Below the pieces are notes generated by a model. It ran no database searches and had not been told where the DNA came from. It worked only from the letters and a program-made list of their open reading frames with translations. A stretch of DNA of 64,000 bases from Streptococcus sp. SK643. Its GTDB lineage: Bacteria; Bacillota; Bacilli; Lactobacillales; Streptococcaceae. Location of the stretch: contig NZ_AJMM01000025.1 of NCBI RefSeq assembly GCF_000259505.1, forward strand, positions 24,564 through 88,563. The letters are read 5' to 3'. This document shows, piece by piece, positions 16,720 through 26,174 of this stretch. The stretch's first letter is position 1. Each line of letters opens with the position of its first letter. A program made the position numbers and the translations under genes.

Positions 16720-16953
16720 TTGTGGTCAATCATTGCTGGAGGTCTTATTGGACTTGTAGCAGGTAGAATCACTAAAAAAGGTAGTTCTATGGGAATCGTC
16801 GCAAATGTATTCGCTGGTTTAGTCGGGTCATCTGTAGGACAATCCCTTTTAGGTAGTTGGGGCCCATCCATCGCTGGAATGGCTTTGATCCCATCTATTG
16901 CAGGAGCAGCAATTGTTGTTACTGTAGTATCATTCTTTACAGGTAGAAAGTAA
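16720..16953 (+). CDS. GlsB/YeaQ/YmgE family stress-response membrane protein
   Basis: The 77-aa protein is almost wholly hydrophobic, with three glycine-rich membrane segments (IIAGGLIGLVAGRITKKG at the start, then GIVANVFAGLVGSSVGQSLL, then a final segment ending FFTGRK). This fits the transglycosylase-associated/YmgE family. It starts with TTG at 16720; GGAGGG lies 9 nt upstream and no ATG fits. First gene of the envelope-stress operon with amaP and asp23. The biochemical role is unknown. Confidence 0.8.
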   Translation: MWSIIAGGLIGLVAGRITKKGSSMGIVANVFAGLVGSSVGQSLLGSWGPSIAGMALIPSIAGAAIVVTVVSFFTGRK

Positions 16954-17036
16954 ACTTTTCGCCAGTAAAGTTAGCAAACTATTTTTAAATCAATGACGAG
17001 AAAAATAGTTTAAATGTTAAATCGAAAGGATTGTAT

Positions 17037-17609
17037 ATGTCAAAAGCAAAGAAAATATGTTTCATTATTTTCTGTATTTTAATCTTGACAATTTTCCTTC
17101 CTGTTTTGATAGATTATCATCAAGTTAGTGATTTAGGCATTCAGCTATTTAGCTGGAGACAGAATCATTTCGTTGAATTCTATCTCTCTAGATATATATT
17201 CTGGGGGATAGTGGCTCTATCAACTTTAGTTTTGTTATCGATGTTAGTTGTGTTGTTTTATCCTAAACGTTATTTGGAAATTCAACTTGAAACTAAAAAT
17301 GATACATTAAAATTAAAGAATTCTGCAATCGAAGGTTTTGTTAGAAGTTTGGTAAGTGATCATGGATTGATCAAGAACCCAACTGTTCATGTAAATTTAC
17401 GAAAAAATAAATGTTTCGTTCATGTAGAAGGTAAAATTCTTCCTTCGGACAACATCGCTGACAGATGCCAACTAATTCAACATGAAATAGCTAATGGATT
17501 AAAGCAGTTTTTTGGTATTGAGCGTCAGGTTAAACTAGAAGTTCTAGTAAAAGACTACCAGCCTAAACCAAAACCTCAAAACAAAAAGACTGTTAGTCGT
17601 GTGAAGTAA
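17037..17609 (+). CDS. amaP: Alkaline-shock membrane anchor protein AmaP
   Basis: The 190-aa protein has two N-terminal membrane helices (about residues 5-25 and 50-75). A cytoplasmic domain follows, resembling AmaP (VRSLVSDHGLIKNPTVHVNL), and a basic C-terminus. In staphylococci AmaP anchors Asp23 to the membrane. ATG at 17037 with GAAAGGA upstream. An asp23-type gene follows two genes later, which supports the assignment. Confidence 0.82.
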   Translation: MSKAKKICFIIFCILILTIFLPVLIDYHQVSDLGIQLFSWRQNHFVEFYLSRYIFWGIVALSTLVLLSMLVVLFYPKRYLEIQLETKNDTLKLKNSAIEGFVRSLVSDHGLIKNPTVHVNLRKNKCFVHVEGKILPSDNIADRCQLIQHEIANGLKQFFGIERQVKLEVLVKDYQPKPKPQNKKTVSRVK

Positions 17610-17620
17610 GGAAGTAAAAA

Positions 17621-17791
17621 ATGGAATGGCTTAAACAATATCGATATCCAATTATCGCTGGTCTCATAGGCGTATTTCTCGCTTGTTTGATTATCTCCTT
17701 TGGCTTCTTCAAAACAATATTTGTATTGATTTTAGGAGCACTGGGAGTTGCAGCTGGATTATATATCGAAAAAAACTATATAGATAAATAA
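17621..17791 (+). CDS. DUF2273 small membrane protein
   Basis: A 56-aa protein starting MEWLKQYRYPIIAGLIG with two membrane helices and a charged tail (IEKNYIDK). GGAAG lies 6 nt before the ATG. DUF2273 proteins are regularly found between AmaP and Asp23 and probably belong to the same membrane-bound assembly; this is inference from context. Confidence 0.85.
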   Translation: MEWLKQYRYPIIAGLIGVFLACLIISFGFFKTIFVLILGALGVAAGLYIEKNYIDK

Positions 17792-17829
17792 AAAAATAAA
17801 AAATACTAATTTAATTAAAGGAGTTTCAT

Positions 17830-18450
17830 ATGTCAAACGAAAAAAACATTAACATTAACACTAACACTAACGTAGAAAAGAAAGATGCTACTGCTGTAGC
17901 TCACGAAATCAAAGGAGAACTTACTTACGAAGATAAAGTTATCCAAAAAATTATTGGTCTTTCACTAGAAAACGTTTCAGGTCTTTTGGGAATTGATGGT
18001 GGTTTCTTCTCAAATCTTAAAGAAAAAATCGTTAACAGCGATGACGTAACAAGTGGTGTTAACGTAGAAGTTGGTAAAACACAAGTTGCAGTTGACTTAA
18101 ACGTTATTGTTGAGTACCAAAAAAATGTTCCAGCTCTATATTCAGAAATCAGAGAAATCGTATCTTCAGAAGTTGCTAAAATGACTGACTTGGAAGTTGT
18201 TGAAATCAACGTAAACGTTGTCGACATCAAAACTAAAGAACAACACGAAGCTGATTCTGTAAGCCTTCAAGACCGAGTATCTGATGTTGCTGGATCAACT
18301 GGAGAATTCGCTTCAGAACAATTTGAAAAAGTAAAATCTGGTCTTGGTAGCGGTGTTGCAACTGTCCAAGAAAAAGTTGGCGAAGGTTTCGAAAACGTTA
18401 AAAGTGCAGCAACTGGTGTAGTAGCTCACGAAAGCTCTCGCGTAAAATAA
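17830..18450 (+). CDS. Asp23/Gls24 family envelope-stress protein
   Basis: The 206-aa protein begins with an Asn-rich stretch (MSNEKNININTNTNVEKKD). It then has the Asp23 domain (about 25-140), with GELTYEDKVIQKIIGLSLE and a beta-strand pattern VNVEVGKTQVAVDLNVIVEY. A C-terminal amphipathic extension resembles late-embryogenesis or apolipoprotein-like repeats (EQFEKVKSGLGSG, VQEKVGEGFENVKSA). It is likely tethered by AmaP at the membrane and important under envelope or alkaline stress. AAAGGAG precedes the ATG. Confidence 0.9.
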   Translation: MSNEKNININTNTNVEKKDATAVAHEIKGELTYEDKVIQKIIGLSLENVSGLLGIDGGFFSNLKEKIVNSDDVTSGVNVEVGKTQVAVDLNVIVEYQKNVPALYSEIREIVSSEVAKMTDLEVVEINVNVVDIKTKEQHEADSVSLQDRVSDVAGSTGEFASEQFEKVKSGLGSGVATVQEKVGEGFENVKSAATGVVAHESSRVK

Positions 18451-18473
18451 TCTAATTTATAGGAGAATTAATC

Positions 18474-18677
18474 ATGTCAGTAGAAGAAAAACTTAATCAA
18501 GCCAAAGGATCTATCAAAGAAGGTGTTGGGAAAGCCATCGGTGATGAAAAAATGGAAAAAGAAGGAGCAGCTGAAAAAGTTGTTTCTAAAGTAAAAGAAG
18601 TTGCCGAAGATGCCAAAGACGCTGTAGAAGGCGCTATCGAAGGTGTTAAAAACATGCTTCATAAAGAAGATAAATAA
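18474..18677 (+). CDS. CsbD family stress protein
   Basis: The 67-aa protein is charged and Ala/Glu/Lys-rich, starting [20 protein letters not shown], the CsbD signature. It is small, hydrophilic and probably flexible. CsbD proteins are general-stress proteins of unknown activity. TAGGAGA precedes the ATG. Last gene of the operon; a terminator follows. Confidence 0.9.
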   Translation: MSVEEKLNQAKGSIKEGVGKAIGDEKMEKEGAAEKVVSKVKEVAEDAKDAVEGAIEGVKNMLHKEDK

Positions 18678-18715
18678 GACTAAAAGTTAATTTATCTTAT
18701 AACGATAGTAGTCGG

Positions 18716-18743
18716 AGAGAGAACATTTACCGTTCTCTTTTTG
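18716..18743 (+). terminator. Terminator of the stress operon
   Basis: AGAGAAC and GTTCTCT pair around ATTTACC and are followed by TTTTT. Confidence 0.85.
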
Positions 18744-18797
18744 TATATAGGACCCTAAAAACGATTCTCAATCTTCATTAAAAGGAATTGTCAACAG

Positions 18798-18826
18798 GAA
18801 AAAGCCTTGGAATCAAGGCTTTTTTG
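18798..18826. terminator. Second terminator, copy of the tRNA-Lys one
   Basis: AAAAAGCCTTG and CAAGGCTTTTTT pair around GAAT. The sequence from CAACAGG onward nearly repeats 12822-12856. It lies between the stress operon and the broken membrane-protein gene. Confidence 0.75.
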
Positions 18827-18894
18827 CTTGTTTAAAATAATATAGCCCTTTTTAAAGATACAACATTTAAAAGATTGCATCCTACTCATCTTGC

Positions 18895-19416
18895 TTACTT
18901 ATCCACCACCTGAGCTTCAAATTGGGCTGGTTTCTTGTCCACATTGGTAATGGTAATCGTGTAGGCCTTGTTATTGGTAGCATCAAACACTTTTTCACCT
19001 TGATAACTCACAACTACTCCATCTTTTTCTAAATAAATATCTGGTTGGTTGTTTGGAAGTTCTTCGTCCTCCTCGTCCAAACCATGTTTTTTTATAATTT
19101 TTTGCTCCTCTACTCCATAATAAACATCACCATTTCTCTCACTCCAAACACCAGAGCCAGTTAATTTAATTCTACTTGAATCATTTTTCTTCAAGATGAA
19201 TATTGAATAGTATTCCAAATCTTGTGTTCTGGGATTTACTCTCAACCTGACGGATTAACCTGTCTGAAGAGTATATTTGCCATAGTTCAAAACTGAAAGG
19301 ACAAACCAGACTAGCAGAAAACTATACAAGACTCCTATAAAGATTCGTGAGCGCATGCTTTTAAACAAACGTAAAAGTAACACAAAAGAGACAATAAAGA
19401 GCAATTCTGTAAACAT
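18895..19416 (-). pseudogene. Membrane-anchored protein gene split by an in-frame TAA
   Basis: ATG at 19416 has AAAGGGGGAC upstream and opens a frame with two hydrophobic helices (MFTELLFIVSFVLLL; FIGVLYSFLLVWFVLSVLNY). It stops at TAA 19255-19257 after KYTLQTG. The same frame continues without another stop for 119 codons (SVRLRVNPRTQDLEYYSIFI onward) to 18895. The second part has no RBS and only a TTG start. Read through, this would be a protein of about 172 aa with a membrane N-terminus and an extracytoplasmic beta-rich domain. Either a nonsense mutation or, less likely, two overlapping small genes. Function unknown. Confidence 0.65.
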
Positions 19417-19485
19417 TCTTGTCCCCCTTTCTTATCATCATTCACATCCTCAACAGAGTCTCGCCTCAATTTTTCACCAGTAACA

Positions 19486-20013
19486 TCAACCATACAAAGT
19501 CTGATACATCTTGTCTAGAAAAGCTTTCAACTCTTTTCGAACAATCTTTAACAGGCGTTCTTCTTCAGCTTGAGGGATAGTCACTCTCTCATTTATATTT
19601 TTTTCATTTATTTGAAAATAGGCGCTAGAAACTAAATCAAAGTTCTTATCCAATTCATATAGTACACTAGTTATTTTACCATCTATCTCTATTTCAAAAT
19701 AAGCAGTAACCCCATTCCGTTCCGGATTTGAGATATCCAAATCGATGTCTCCTTTTATCTCTATGGAGTCAATTCCTCCATCCAATCGAATATCTCCATC
19801 GGGAGGAACTGTATAGCCCGCTTTACGGATGTCAGGTGCATATTTTTCTGATGCCATCAAGCGTTGTAAGACGGCTATATTGTCCCTCTCTTCAAAGGAG
19901 GTTTTTAATTGCATATGTTCTTGCTGTTTTTGATACTGAAAATAATGATTCAAGCCAGTAGCTAAAGCAATTACAGCTCCAATCACGATTAGTATTTTTT
20001 TAAGTCCCGACAT
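19486..20013 (-). CDS. Hypothetical membrane-anchored protein
   Basis: The 175-aa protein has one N-terminal hydrophobic helix (KKILIVIGAVIALATGL) without a lipobox Cys, so it is a signal-anchor. It is followed by a charged region and a beta-rich domain (GDIRLDGGIDSIEIKGDIDL). I recognise no family. AGAGGAGA precedes the ATG. It lies beside the split membrane-protein gene on the same strand, and both have an N-terminal anchor plus a small outer domain. Confidence 0.7.
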   Translation of the reverse strand: MSGLKKILIVIGAVIALATGLNHYFQYQKQQEHMQLKTSFEERDNIAVLQRLMASEKYAPDIRKAGYTVPPDGDIRLDGGIDSIEIKGDIDLDISNPERNGVTAYFEIEIDGKITSVLYELDKNFDLVSSAYFQINEKNINERVTIPQAEEERLLKIVRKELKAFLDKMYQTLYG

Positions 20014-20116
20014 GTTTATCTCCTCTATCTAAGAAATCATAGAAATCTTGTTTCCAACTTTGAAAGATAACTTCCTTATACTTGGATATCCTTGGAACTC
20101 CAGCCCCACGTGACTG

Positions 20117-20572
20117 CTATCTACCCTTTTTCATGATGTATTTTCGTATAGGTGTTTCAACCATTTGAACGATTTCAAATCCTTCTTTTTGGTAAAGATT
20201 GTGAGCTGTTTGATTTGCCTCGTAGACATTTAGAGAAATAGTATCTATGTCTTCATTTTCAAATGCCAAACTAACAAATTTCCTTAAAGCCTGGCTACCT
20301 AAGCCTTGCCCCTGTTTCTGGGGATTGATAAAAAATCTCCCGATATGAAGATTACTGTCTTCTAGTCTGATTTTCTGGATAAGCCCGACAAACTCGTGTC
20401 CATCAAAGATAGAAAAAACTCCTTCCAAGTCTTGCAAGGTTTGAAGGGTCAGTGGAAAAGGAATCATTGTTCCCATCCATTGTTCTTGAAAAACTTTGCC
20501 AAGGGAGTTGGACCATTGGCAGACGAGCTGAGCATTTTCTGTGCCCACATTTTCTTCAAAACGAATTGTCAT
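20117..20572 (-). CDS. GNAT family N-acetyltransferase
   Basis: The 151-aa protein has the acetyl-CoA binding pattern QGQGLGSQALRKFVSLA (about residue 88) and the C-terminal GNAT signature SLNVYEANQTAHNLYQKEGF. The acceptor substrate is unknown. Divergent from the prepilin peptidase gene, 69 nt apart. Confidence 0.87.
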   Translation of the reverse strand: MTIRFEENVGTENAQLVCQWSNSLGKVFQEQWMGTMIPFPLTLQTLQDLEGVFSIFDGHEFVGLIQKIRLEDSNLHIGRFFINPQKQGQGLGSQALRKFVSLAFENEDIDTISLNVYEANQTAHNLYQKEGFEIVQMVETPIRKYIMKKGR

Positions 20573-20641
20573 CTTTGCCTCACCATCTTATCTATGTTTC
20601 TCCATTATACTACTTCTCCTATTTTTTACGAATAGATAAGT

Positions 20642-21301
20642 ATGATTGATTTTTATTTTTTTCTTGTCGGGAGCATTCTCGCTTCCTTTCTTGGTTTGGT
20701 CATTGACCGTTTTCCAGAGCAATCCATTATCAGTCCAGCCAGTCACTGCGATTCCTGTCAGACACGCTTGCGTCCCTTAGATTTGATTCCGATTTTCTCG
20801 CAGGTCTTTCATCTCTTTCGATGTCGCTACTGCAAGACTCCTTATCCTTTCTGGTATGCTCTTTTTGAACTAGGCTTAGGTCTCCTCTTTCTGCTTTACT
20901 CTTGGGAATTGCTTTCCTTGAGTCAAGTCGTCCTAATCACCGCTGGTTTGACCTTGGGTATCTATGATATCAAGCATCAGGAATATCCCTTACTGGTCTG
21001 GATTGTCTTTCATCTACTCCTAATAGCCTGCTCTGGCTGGAATCTGGTCATGGTCTTCTTCCTTGTCCTTGGAATGTTGGCTCATTTTATCGATATCCGC
21101 ATGGGCGCAGGGGATTTTCTCTTTTTAGCTTCTTGTGCTCTCGTCTTTAGCGCAACAGAATTACTCATCTTGATTCAGTTTGCTTCTGCTACGGGGATTC
21201 TAGCCTTTCTCCTGCAAAAGAAAAAGGAAAGACTTCCTTTCGTGCCTTTCCTCTTACTTGCTGCTTGTGTGATTATTTTTGGTAAGCTACTGCTTGTTTG
21301 A
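20642..21301 (+). CDS. Prepilin peptidase (type IV leader peptidase, ComC-like)
   Basis: A 219-aa A24 aspartic membrane protease that cleaves and methylates prepilins of the competence pseudopilus. It has an N-terminal domain with two CxxC pairs ([16 protein letters not shown]) and several membrane helices. Both active-site Asp regions are present (GIYDIKH and the GAGDF form of GxGD). It overlaps the trpA end by 29 nt tail to tail. Transformation genes (comG) are not in the window. No strong RBS is visible. Confidence 0.88.
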   Translation: MIDFYFFLVGSILASFLGLVIDRFPEQSIISPASHCDSCQTRLRPLDLIPIFSQVFHLFRCRYCKTPYPFWYALFELGLGLLFLLYSWELLSLSQVVLITAGLTLGIYDIKHQEYPLLVWIVFHLLLIACSGWNLVMVFFLVLGMLAHFIDIRMGAGDFLFLASCALVFSATELLILIQFASATGILAFLLQKKKERLPFVPFLLLAACVIIFGKLLLV

Positions 21302-22049
21302 TAAAGTCCTCAATTGACTCTCCTTGGTGGAGAGCTTTTACAATTTTCGAACCAACAATGACGCCATCTGACACCGCATTGAAGCGTTCTACATCGGCTT
21401 GACTAGACACCCCAAAACCTGTCAAAACTGGAATGTCAGCCACTTGATGCAATTGTTCCAAGTGCTTGTCCAAGTCTGCGCGGTAATTTCCTGATTTCCC
21501 TGTCACCCCGTTGATAGCAACGGCATAGACGAAGCCTTCTGCCCCTTTAATCAACTCTTTCTGACGTTCAATCCCTGTGGTCAAGCTTACTAAAGGAATC
21601 AAAGCAATGTCTGTATCTGCCAAAAATGGTTCTACAAAGTTGGCATGCTCATGAGGCAGGTCAGGAATAATCAAACCCTTAACCGCTGTATCAGCCAAAT
21701 CTTTGACAAAGTTCTCCACACCGTACTGAAAGAGAGGGTTGAAATAGGTCATGATGACTAGTGGAATATCTGTTTCAATGGTTTTCAGGGTTTCAACCAA
21801 AGCCTGGGTAGAGGTACCGTGGGCTAAACTGCGCAAGCCAGCTTCTTCGATAACAGGTCCATCTGCGACAGGATCTGAAAAGGGAATGCCCACTTCAATG
21901 GCAGAGACACCCAAATTTTCTAAAAAGTTAATTGTTTCAGCGATTCCATCCAAACCTTTTTCGTGGTCACCAGCCATGATATAGGGAACGAAAATTCCTT
22001 TTCCAGTTGCTTTAATAGCGTTCAATTTTTCTGTTAGTGTCTTAGGCAT
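21273..22049 (-). CDS. trpA: Tryptophan synthase alpha subunit
   Basis: Cleaves indole-3-glycerol phosphate to indole and glyceraldehyde 3-phosphate, feeding indole to TrpB. The 258-aa TIM barrel contains the catalytic Glu region ([18 protein letters not shown]) and the phosphate-binding [10 protein letters not shown] and [12 protein letters not shown] segments. ATG at 22049 with GGGAGAAG upstream; it overlaps the trpB end by 8 nt. Last gene of trpEGDCFBA. The 3' end overlaps the opposite prepilin peptidase gene. Confidence 0.95.
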   Translation of the reverse strand: MPKTLTEKLNAIKATGKGIFVPYIMAGDHEKGLDGIAETINFLENLGVSAIEVGIPFSDPVADGPVIEEAGLRSLAHGTSTQALVETLKTIETDIPLVIMTYFNPLFQYGVENFVKDLADTAVKGLIIPDLPHEHANFVEPFLADTDIALIPLVSLTTGIERQKELIKGAEGFVYAVAINGVTGKSGNYRADLDKHLEQLHQVADIPVLTGFGVSSQADVERFNAVSDGVIVGSKIVKALHQGESIEDFIKQAVAYQK

Positions 22050-23265
22050 GAGCTTCTCCCTTCTTTGCTGCATCTGCTTCCAAGCGGTCTTTGACTTGAA
22101 CCACATCCTTGTCCCCACGACCTGATAGACAGACTATCATGGATTTGTCTGGTCCAAGTTCTTTGGCCAATTTCACCGCAAAAGCAATAGCGTGGCTAGA
22201 TTCCAAGGCTGGGATAATCCCTTCCACACGAGACAAGAGTTGGAATCCTTCCAAGGCTTCTTCGTCTGTCACAGGGACATAACTGGCACGTTTGGTATCG
22301 TGGTAGTGAGAATGTTCTGGACCGATACCAGGATAGTCCAAACCTGCTGAGATAGAGAAGGCTTCAAGAATTTGACCATGGGCATCTTGGAGAACATCCA
22401 TGAGAGAACCGTGAAGGACACCCGGACGACCCTTGGTCAAGGTAGCTGCGTGGTGCTCTGTATCCACACCAAGTCCTGCTGCTTCAGCCCCATACATAGC
22501 TACTGACTCATCTTCTACAAAGGGATGGAAGAGACCGATGGCATTCGACCCACCACCAACACAGGCTACTAGGGCATCTGGCAGATCTTGACCTGTTAAG
22601 TCACGGTATTGTTGTTTAGCTTCTCTACCGATGACACTTTGGAAGTCTCGAACGATTTCTGGGAAAGGATGAGGCCCCAAGGCAGAACCAAGGATATAGT
22701 GGGTATCATCAATATTAGCTACCCATGAACGAAGGGCTGCATTGACCGCATCCTTGAGCACGCGCGAACCATCTGTTACAGCCTCGACCTTGGCTCCCAA
22801 AAGTTCCATACGGAAGACATTGAGAGCTTGGCGTTTAACATCCTCTTCACCCATATAGATGGTACATTCCATGTTAAAGAGGGCTGCAGCTGTTGCAGTT
22901 GCCACACCGTGCTGACCAGCACCAGTTTCCGCGATAATTTTCTTTTTACCCATGTGTTTGGCAAGTAAAACTTGGCCCAAGGCATTGTTAATCTTGTGAG
23001 CCCCTGTATGGTTGAGGTCTTCACGTTTGAGATAAATCTTGGCTCCGCCAATATGCTGGGTCAAGTTTTTTGCGTAGTAAAGGGGAGTTTCACGTCCCAC
23101 ATACTGGCGCAAAAGTTGGTTTAATTCCTCTTGGAAACTTGGGTCTTCCTGACTTTCACGGTAGGCATTCTCCAACTCCAAAACTGCTGTCATCAATGTT
23201 TCTGGGACGAAACGTCCGCCGAATTTTCCGTAAAATCCATCTTTATTTGGTTCTTGATATGCCAT
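22042..23265 (-). CDS. trpB: Tryptophan synthase beta subunit (operon copy)
   Basis: A 407-aa PLP enzyme that joins indole and serine. The PLP lysine is in [18 protein letters not shown] follows, and [10 protein letters not shown] is the phosphate-binding loop. It is paired with trpA by overlap, so this is the subunit expected in the alpha2beta2 complex. It overlaps the trpF end by 23 nt. A second beta-subunit gene lies at 27826. Confidence 0.95.
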   Translation of the reverse strand: MAYQEPNKDGFYGKFGGRFVPETLMTAVLELENAYRESQEDPSFQEELNQLLRQYVGRETPLYYAKNLTQHIGGAKIYLKREDLNHTGAHKINNALGQVLLAKHMGKKKIIAETGAGQHGVATATAAALFNMECTIYMGEEDVKRQALNVFRMELLGAKVEAVTDGSRVLKDAVNAALRSWVANIDDTHYILGSALGPHPFPEIVRDFQSVIGREAKQQYRDLTGQDLPDALVACVGGGSNAIGLFHPFVEDESVAMYGAEAAGLGVDTEHHAATLTKGRPGVLHGSLMDVLQDAHGQILEAFSISAGLDYPGIGPEHSHYHDTKRASYVPVTDEEALEGFQLLSRVEGIIPALESSHAIAFAVKLAKELGPDKSMIVCLSGRGDKDVVQVKDRLEADAAKKGEAHA

Positions 23266-23842
23266 TCTTTGCCCTCTCTATAAATCTTCTAATCTTTTCC
23301 TGATCTTTCTGTCCATCTGTCTCCACTCCACTCGATACATCTACTGCATAGGGAGTAAAGTGTTGAATTGCTTTTGCTACATTGTCTTCCTTAAGCCCAC
23401 CTGCGATAAAGAAGGGCTGAGCTAATTCCGTCGTATCCAGTTGAGCCCAATCAAAGGTCTGGCCACTCCCAGCCACAGGGGCATCAAAGAGGAGATAGTC
23501 TGCCTGAGAATTGGGCACATGACCCTCTCCATCCACCTGAACAGCCTGAATACTGGCACAAGGCAAATCCTCAAACAAATCATCTGCCACCTGACCGTGA
23601 ACTTGAACCAAGTTCAAGCCAACTTTGTCAATCGCTTCTAGCAGTTCTGCCCGACTTGGTGAAACAAATACACCAACCTTTTTGACATTCGCAGGAATAA
23701 GCTTTGCCAGCTCAGTAGCCTGATCCAAGGTCACCTGTCTTTTACTAGGTGCGAAGACAAAACCGATGTAGTCTGCTCCTGCTGATACGGCTGTTTCCAC
23801 CGCTTCTGTGGTCGATAGTCCACAAATCTTAACCTTTGTCAA
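23243..23842 (-). CDS. trpF: Phosphoribosylanthranilate isomerase
   Basis: Isomerises phosphoribosylanthranilate to the carboxyphenylamino-deoxyribulose phosphate. The 199-aa barrel has [11 protein letters not shown] with the catalytic Cys, [13 protein letters not shown], and [11 protein letters not shown] near the phosphate site. It starts with TTG at 23842; AAGGAG sits 8 nt upstream and the start lies inside the trpC end. Overlaps at both ends argue for tight coupling. Confidence 0.93.
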   Translation of the reverse strand: MTKVKICGLSTTEAVETAVSAGADYIGFVFAPSKRQVTLDQATELAKLIPANVKKVGVFVSPSRAELLEAIDKVGLNLVQVHGQVADDLFEDLPCASIQAVQVDGEGHVPNSQADYLLFDAPVAGSGQTFDWAQLDTTELAQPFFIAGGLKEDNVAKAIQHFTPYAVDVSSGVETDGQKDQEKIRRFIERAKNGISRTK

Positions 23843-24596
23843 TCTGCAACTCCTTGATTCTTTGAGCCACATCCTCTGCCTGCATGAGAGCTGTCCCTAC
23901 TAAAATTCCGTTAAAGTATGGTGCTACTCGTTCCGCATCCTGCCCTGTGAAAATAGCAGATTCAGAAATGTACAAGCAATCATTTTTGAAATGTTTAGCC
24001 AAATCTACACTGGTCTGCAAATCAACTTCAAAGGTAGTCAAGTTACGGTTGTTGACCCCGATAATCTCAGCACCAAGTCTATGAGCTGCCTCTAGTTCAG
24101 CTAGATTGTGGGTTTCCACTAAAACTTCCAGACCAAGCTCTGTCGCGTAGTCATATAGTTCCTTGAGACGTTCTTCTGACAAGGCGGCCACAATGAGCAG
24201 GATGACTGTTGCACCTGCATTGCGAGCTCGAATGATTTGCTTTTCATCGATGATAAAGTCCTTGTTGAGCGTTGGAATCTGTACCTGACTGGAAATCTCA
24301 CTCAGATAATCCAAATGCCCTTTAAAGAAAACCTCATCTGTCAAAACAGAAATCATCACTGCTCCATTTTCTTCATAAGTCTGGGCCTGTTGCACAATAT
24401 CCACATCGAGATTGATATCTCCCAAACTAGGACTAGCTTTCTTGACTTCTGCGATTACCTGTAAACGGTCTTGGTGTTGTTTTAGATAGTCAGCCAAGCG
24501 ATAGGTCTGACGCAGGGGCTGGATTTCCTCCAGCTCCATCTGCTCAACCTCACGCGCCTTCTGCTCCAAAATTCGTACTAAAAATTCCTGACTCAT
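23829..24596 (-). CDS. trpC: Indole-3-glycerol-phosphate synthase
   Basis: Closes the indole ring to give indole-3-glycerol phosphate. The 255-aa barrel has [15 protein letters not shown] with the catalytic Lys, [11 protein letters not shown], and [12 protein letters not shown] with the second catalytic Lys, then [13 protein letters not shown]. The start overlaps the trpD stop (ATGA). One gene per step is kept separate here, with no trpC-trpF fusion. Confidence 0.95.
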   Translation of the reverse strand: MSQEFLVRILEQKAREVEQMELEEIQPLRQTYRLADYLKQHQDRLQVIAEVKKASPSLGDINLDVDIVQQAQTYEENGAVMISVLTDEVFFKGHLDYLSEISSQVQIPTLNKDFIIDEKQIIRARNAGATVILLIVAALSEERLKELYDYATELGLEVLVETHNLAELEAAHRLGAEIIGVNNRNLTTFEVDLQTSVDLAKHFKNDCLYISESAIFTGQDAERVAPYFNGILVGTALMQAEDVAQRIKELQIDKG

Positions 24597-25597
24597 TTTT
24601 GGTACTCCTGTAACAGTCTGAGTTTTTCAAGGGCTTTGCCACTAGCAATCACTTGACGGGCCAAGGCAACTCCTTCCTTGATGCTAGCTGCCTTACCATT
24701 GGCATAGAAACCAAGACCAGCATTTAAGACTGTAGTTTCCAAGAATGGACTTGGTTCGTTCTTGAGAACACTAAGCAAAATTTCTGCATTTTCCTGAGCG
24801 TTGCCTCCACGAATATCTTCGATAGCGTAGCGTTGCATGCTCAAATCCTCTGGAGTGAAGCTTGACAAGGTAATTTCGCCATTTTCAAGAAGAGCAATGT
24901 TAGTTGTTCCATTCAAACCAGCCTCATCCAGTCCTTCTGGTCCAGCAACCACAATGGCACGTTTGCGACCCATATTTTTCAAAACCTGAGCTGTACTTTC
25001 TAAGAGTTCTGGACGACTAATTCCAAGAAGCTGTGTTTCCAAGGCCATTGGGTGAATCAGGGGACCAGTCAAGTTCATAATCGTTGGAATTCCCAATTCC
25101 AAACGAGCTGGCATGATGTATTTCATAGCTGGGTGCATATTTTTAGCAAAGAGAAAGACGATTCCAGTCTTATCAAAAACCTTACCTAGTTCAGCTGGTT
25201 TGAGGTCTAAGTTGATGCCCAAGGCTTCGAGAACATCTGCAGAACCAGATTTAGAAGAAATCGAGCGGTTACCGTGTTTTGCCATGTGAACACCGCCACC
25301 AGCCAAGACAAAAGCTGCAGTTGTGGAGATGTTAAAGCTGAAAGACTTGTCCCCACCTGTACCACAGTTGTCCATGGCATCATGAACTTCAGTTGGAATA
25401 TGTTGGGCATGCCCTCTCATGACCTGTGCAATGGCTGTGCGTTCTTCAGGTGTTTCCCCCTTCATCTTAAGCGCCAAGAGAAGAGAAGCAATCTGTGCCT
25501 CTGTTACACGCCCAGTTACGATACGCTCAATGACATCCGTCATTTCCACACCTGATAAATTTTCAAACTTTGCTAGTTTTTCAATAATCTCTTTCAT
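24593..25597 (-). CDS. trpD: Anthranilate phosphoribosyltransferase
   Basis: Adds phosphoribose from PRPP to anthranilate. The 334-aa protein has the PRPP/Mg motif [17 protein letters not shown] (about residue 79), the [21 protein letters not shown] segment with anthranilate-contact residues, and LTGPLIHPM. Normal length. It lies 10 nt after trpG and overlaps trpC by 4 nt. Confidence 0.95.
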   Translation of the reverse strand: MKEIIEKLAKFENLSGVEMTDVIERIVTGRVTEAQIASLLLALKMKGETPEERTAIAQVMRGHAQHIPTEVHDAMDNCGTGGDKSFSFNISTTAAFVLAGGGVHMAKHGNRSISSKSGSADVLEALGINLDLKPAELGKVFDKTGIVFLFAKNMHPAMKYIMPARLELGIPTIMNLTGPLIHPMALETQLLGISRPELLESTAQVLKNMGRKRAIVVAGPEGLDEAGLNGTTNIALLENGEITLSSFTPEDLSMQRYAIEDIRGGNAQENAEILLSVLKNEPSPFLETTVLNAGLGFYANGKAASIKEGVALARQVIASGKALEKLRLLQEYQK

Positions 25598-25607
25598 CCT
25601 AGTTTCC

Positions 25608-26174
25608 TCACTTTACAACCTTCTCGATAAAATTCCGAATAGAGGACAAGCCATCTGGCGTTCCAATGCTCTCTGGATGGTACTGGAAGCCATAAATCGG
25701 CAGGTTTTTATGTTGAATCCCCATGATGGCTTGGTCATCAGTCGAACGAGCTGTCACTTCAAAGTCTTCTGGCATTTCTTCAATCAAAATACTGTGGTAA
25801 CGCATGACCGCACGGCCATCCTCAATACCTTGATACAAAACAGATGGCGCTTCAAAGCTGATATGGCTCTGTTTCCCATGCATGACTTTGGGAGCCAAGC
25901 CTAACTTACCACCAAAGACTTCGGCAATTGCTTGGTGACCCAAACAAATCCCAAGAATCGGCTTCTTGCCAGCAAAGTCACGAATCATATCTTCCATCTT
26001 TCCAGCATCAACTGGCCAACCAGGACCAGGGGAAAAGACCAGACCATCTGCTTTTTCAGCTTCTTCATACAGCTTGGGATCATCATTTCTCAAGACCTGT
26101 ACTTCTGCAAAATTCCCAATGTATTGGGCCAAGTTATAGGTAAAAGAATCATAGTTATCAATCAATAAAATCAT
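25608..26174 (-). CDS. trpG: Anthranilate synthase glutamine amidotransferase subunit
   Basis: Supplies ammonia from glutamine to TrpE. The 188-aa class-I amidotransferase has [13 protein letters not shown] at the start, nucleophile Cys in [15 protein letters not shown], and catalytic His-Glu in QYHPESI. The start overlaps the trpE stop by 4 nt. It may also serve PabB for folate synthesis, as in other Firmicutes; that is inference. Confidence 0.94.
   Translation of the reverse strand: MILLIDNYDSFTYNLAQYIGNFAEVQVLRNDDPKLYEEAEKADGLVFSPGPGWPVDAGKMEDMIRDFAGKKPILGICLGHQAIAEVFGGKLGLAPKVMHGKQSHISFEAPSVLYQGIEDGRAVMRYHSILIEEMPEDFEVTARSTDDQAIMGIQHKNLPIYGFQYHPESIGTPDGLSSIRNFIEKVVK

Noticed and set aside
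18895..19245. The 116-codon frame as an independent small gene
   Set aside because: It begins at TTG without an RBS and is in phase with the upstream membrane segment across a stop, so a split gene is more likely.
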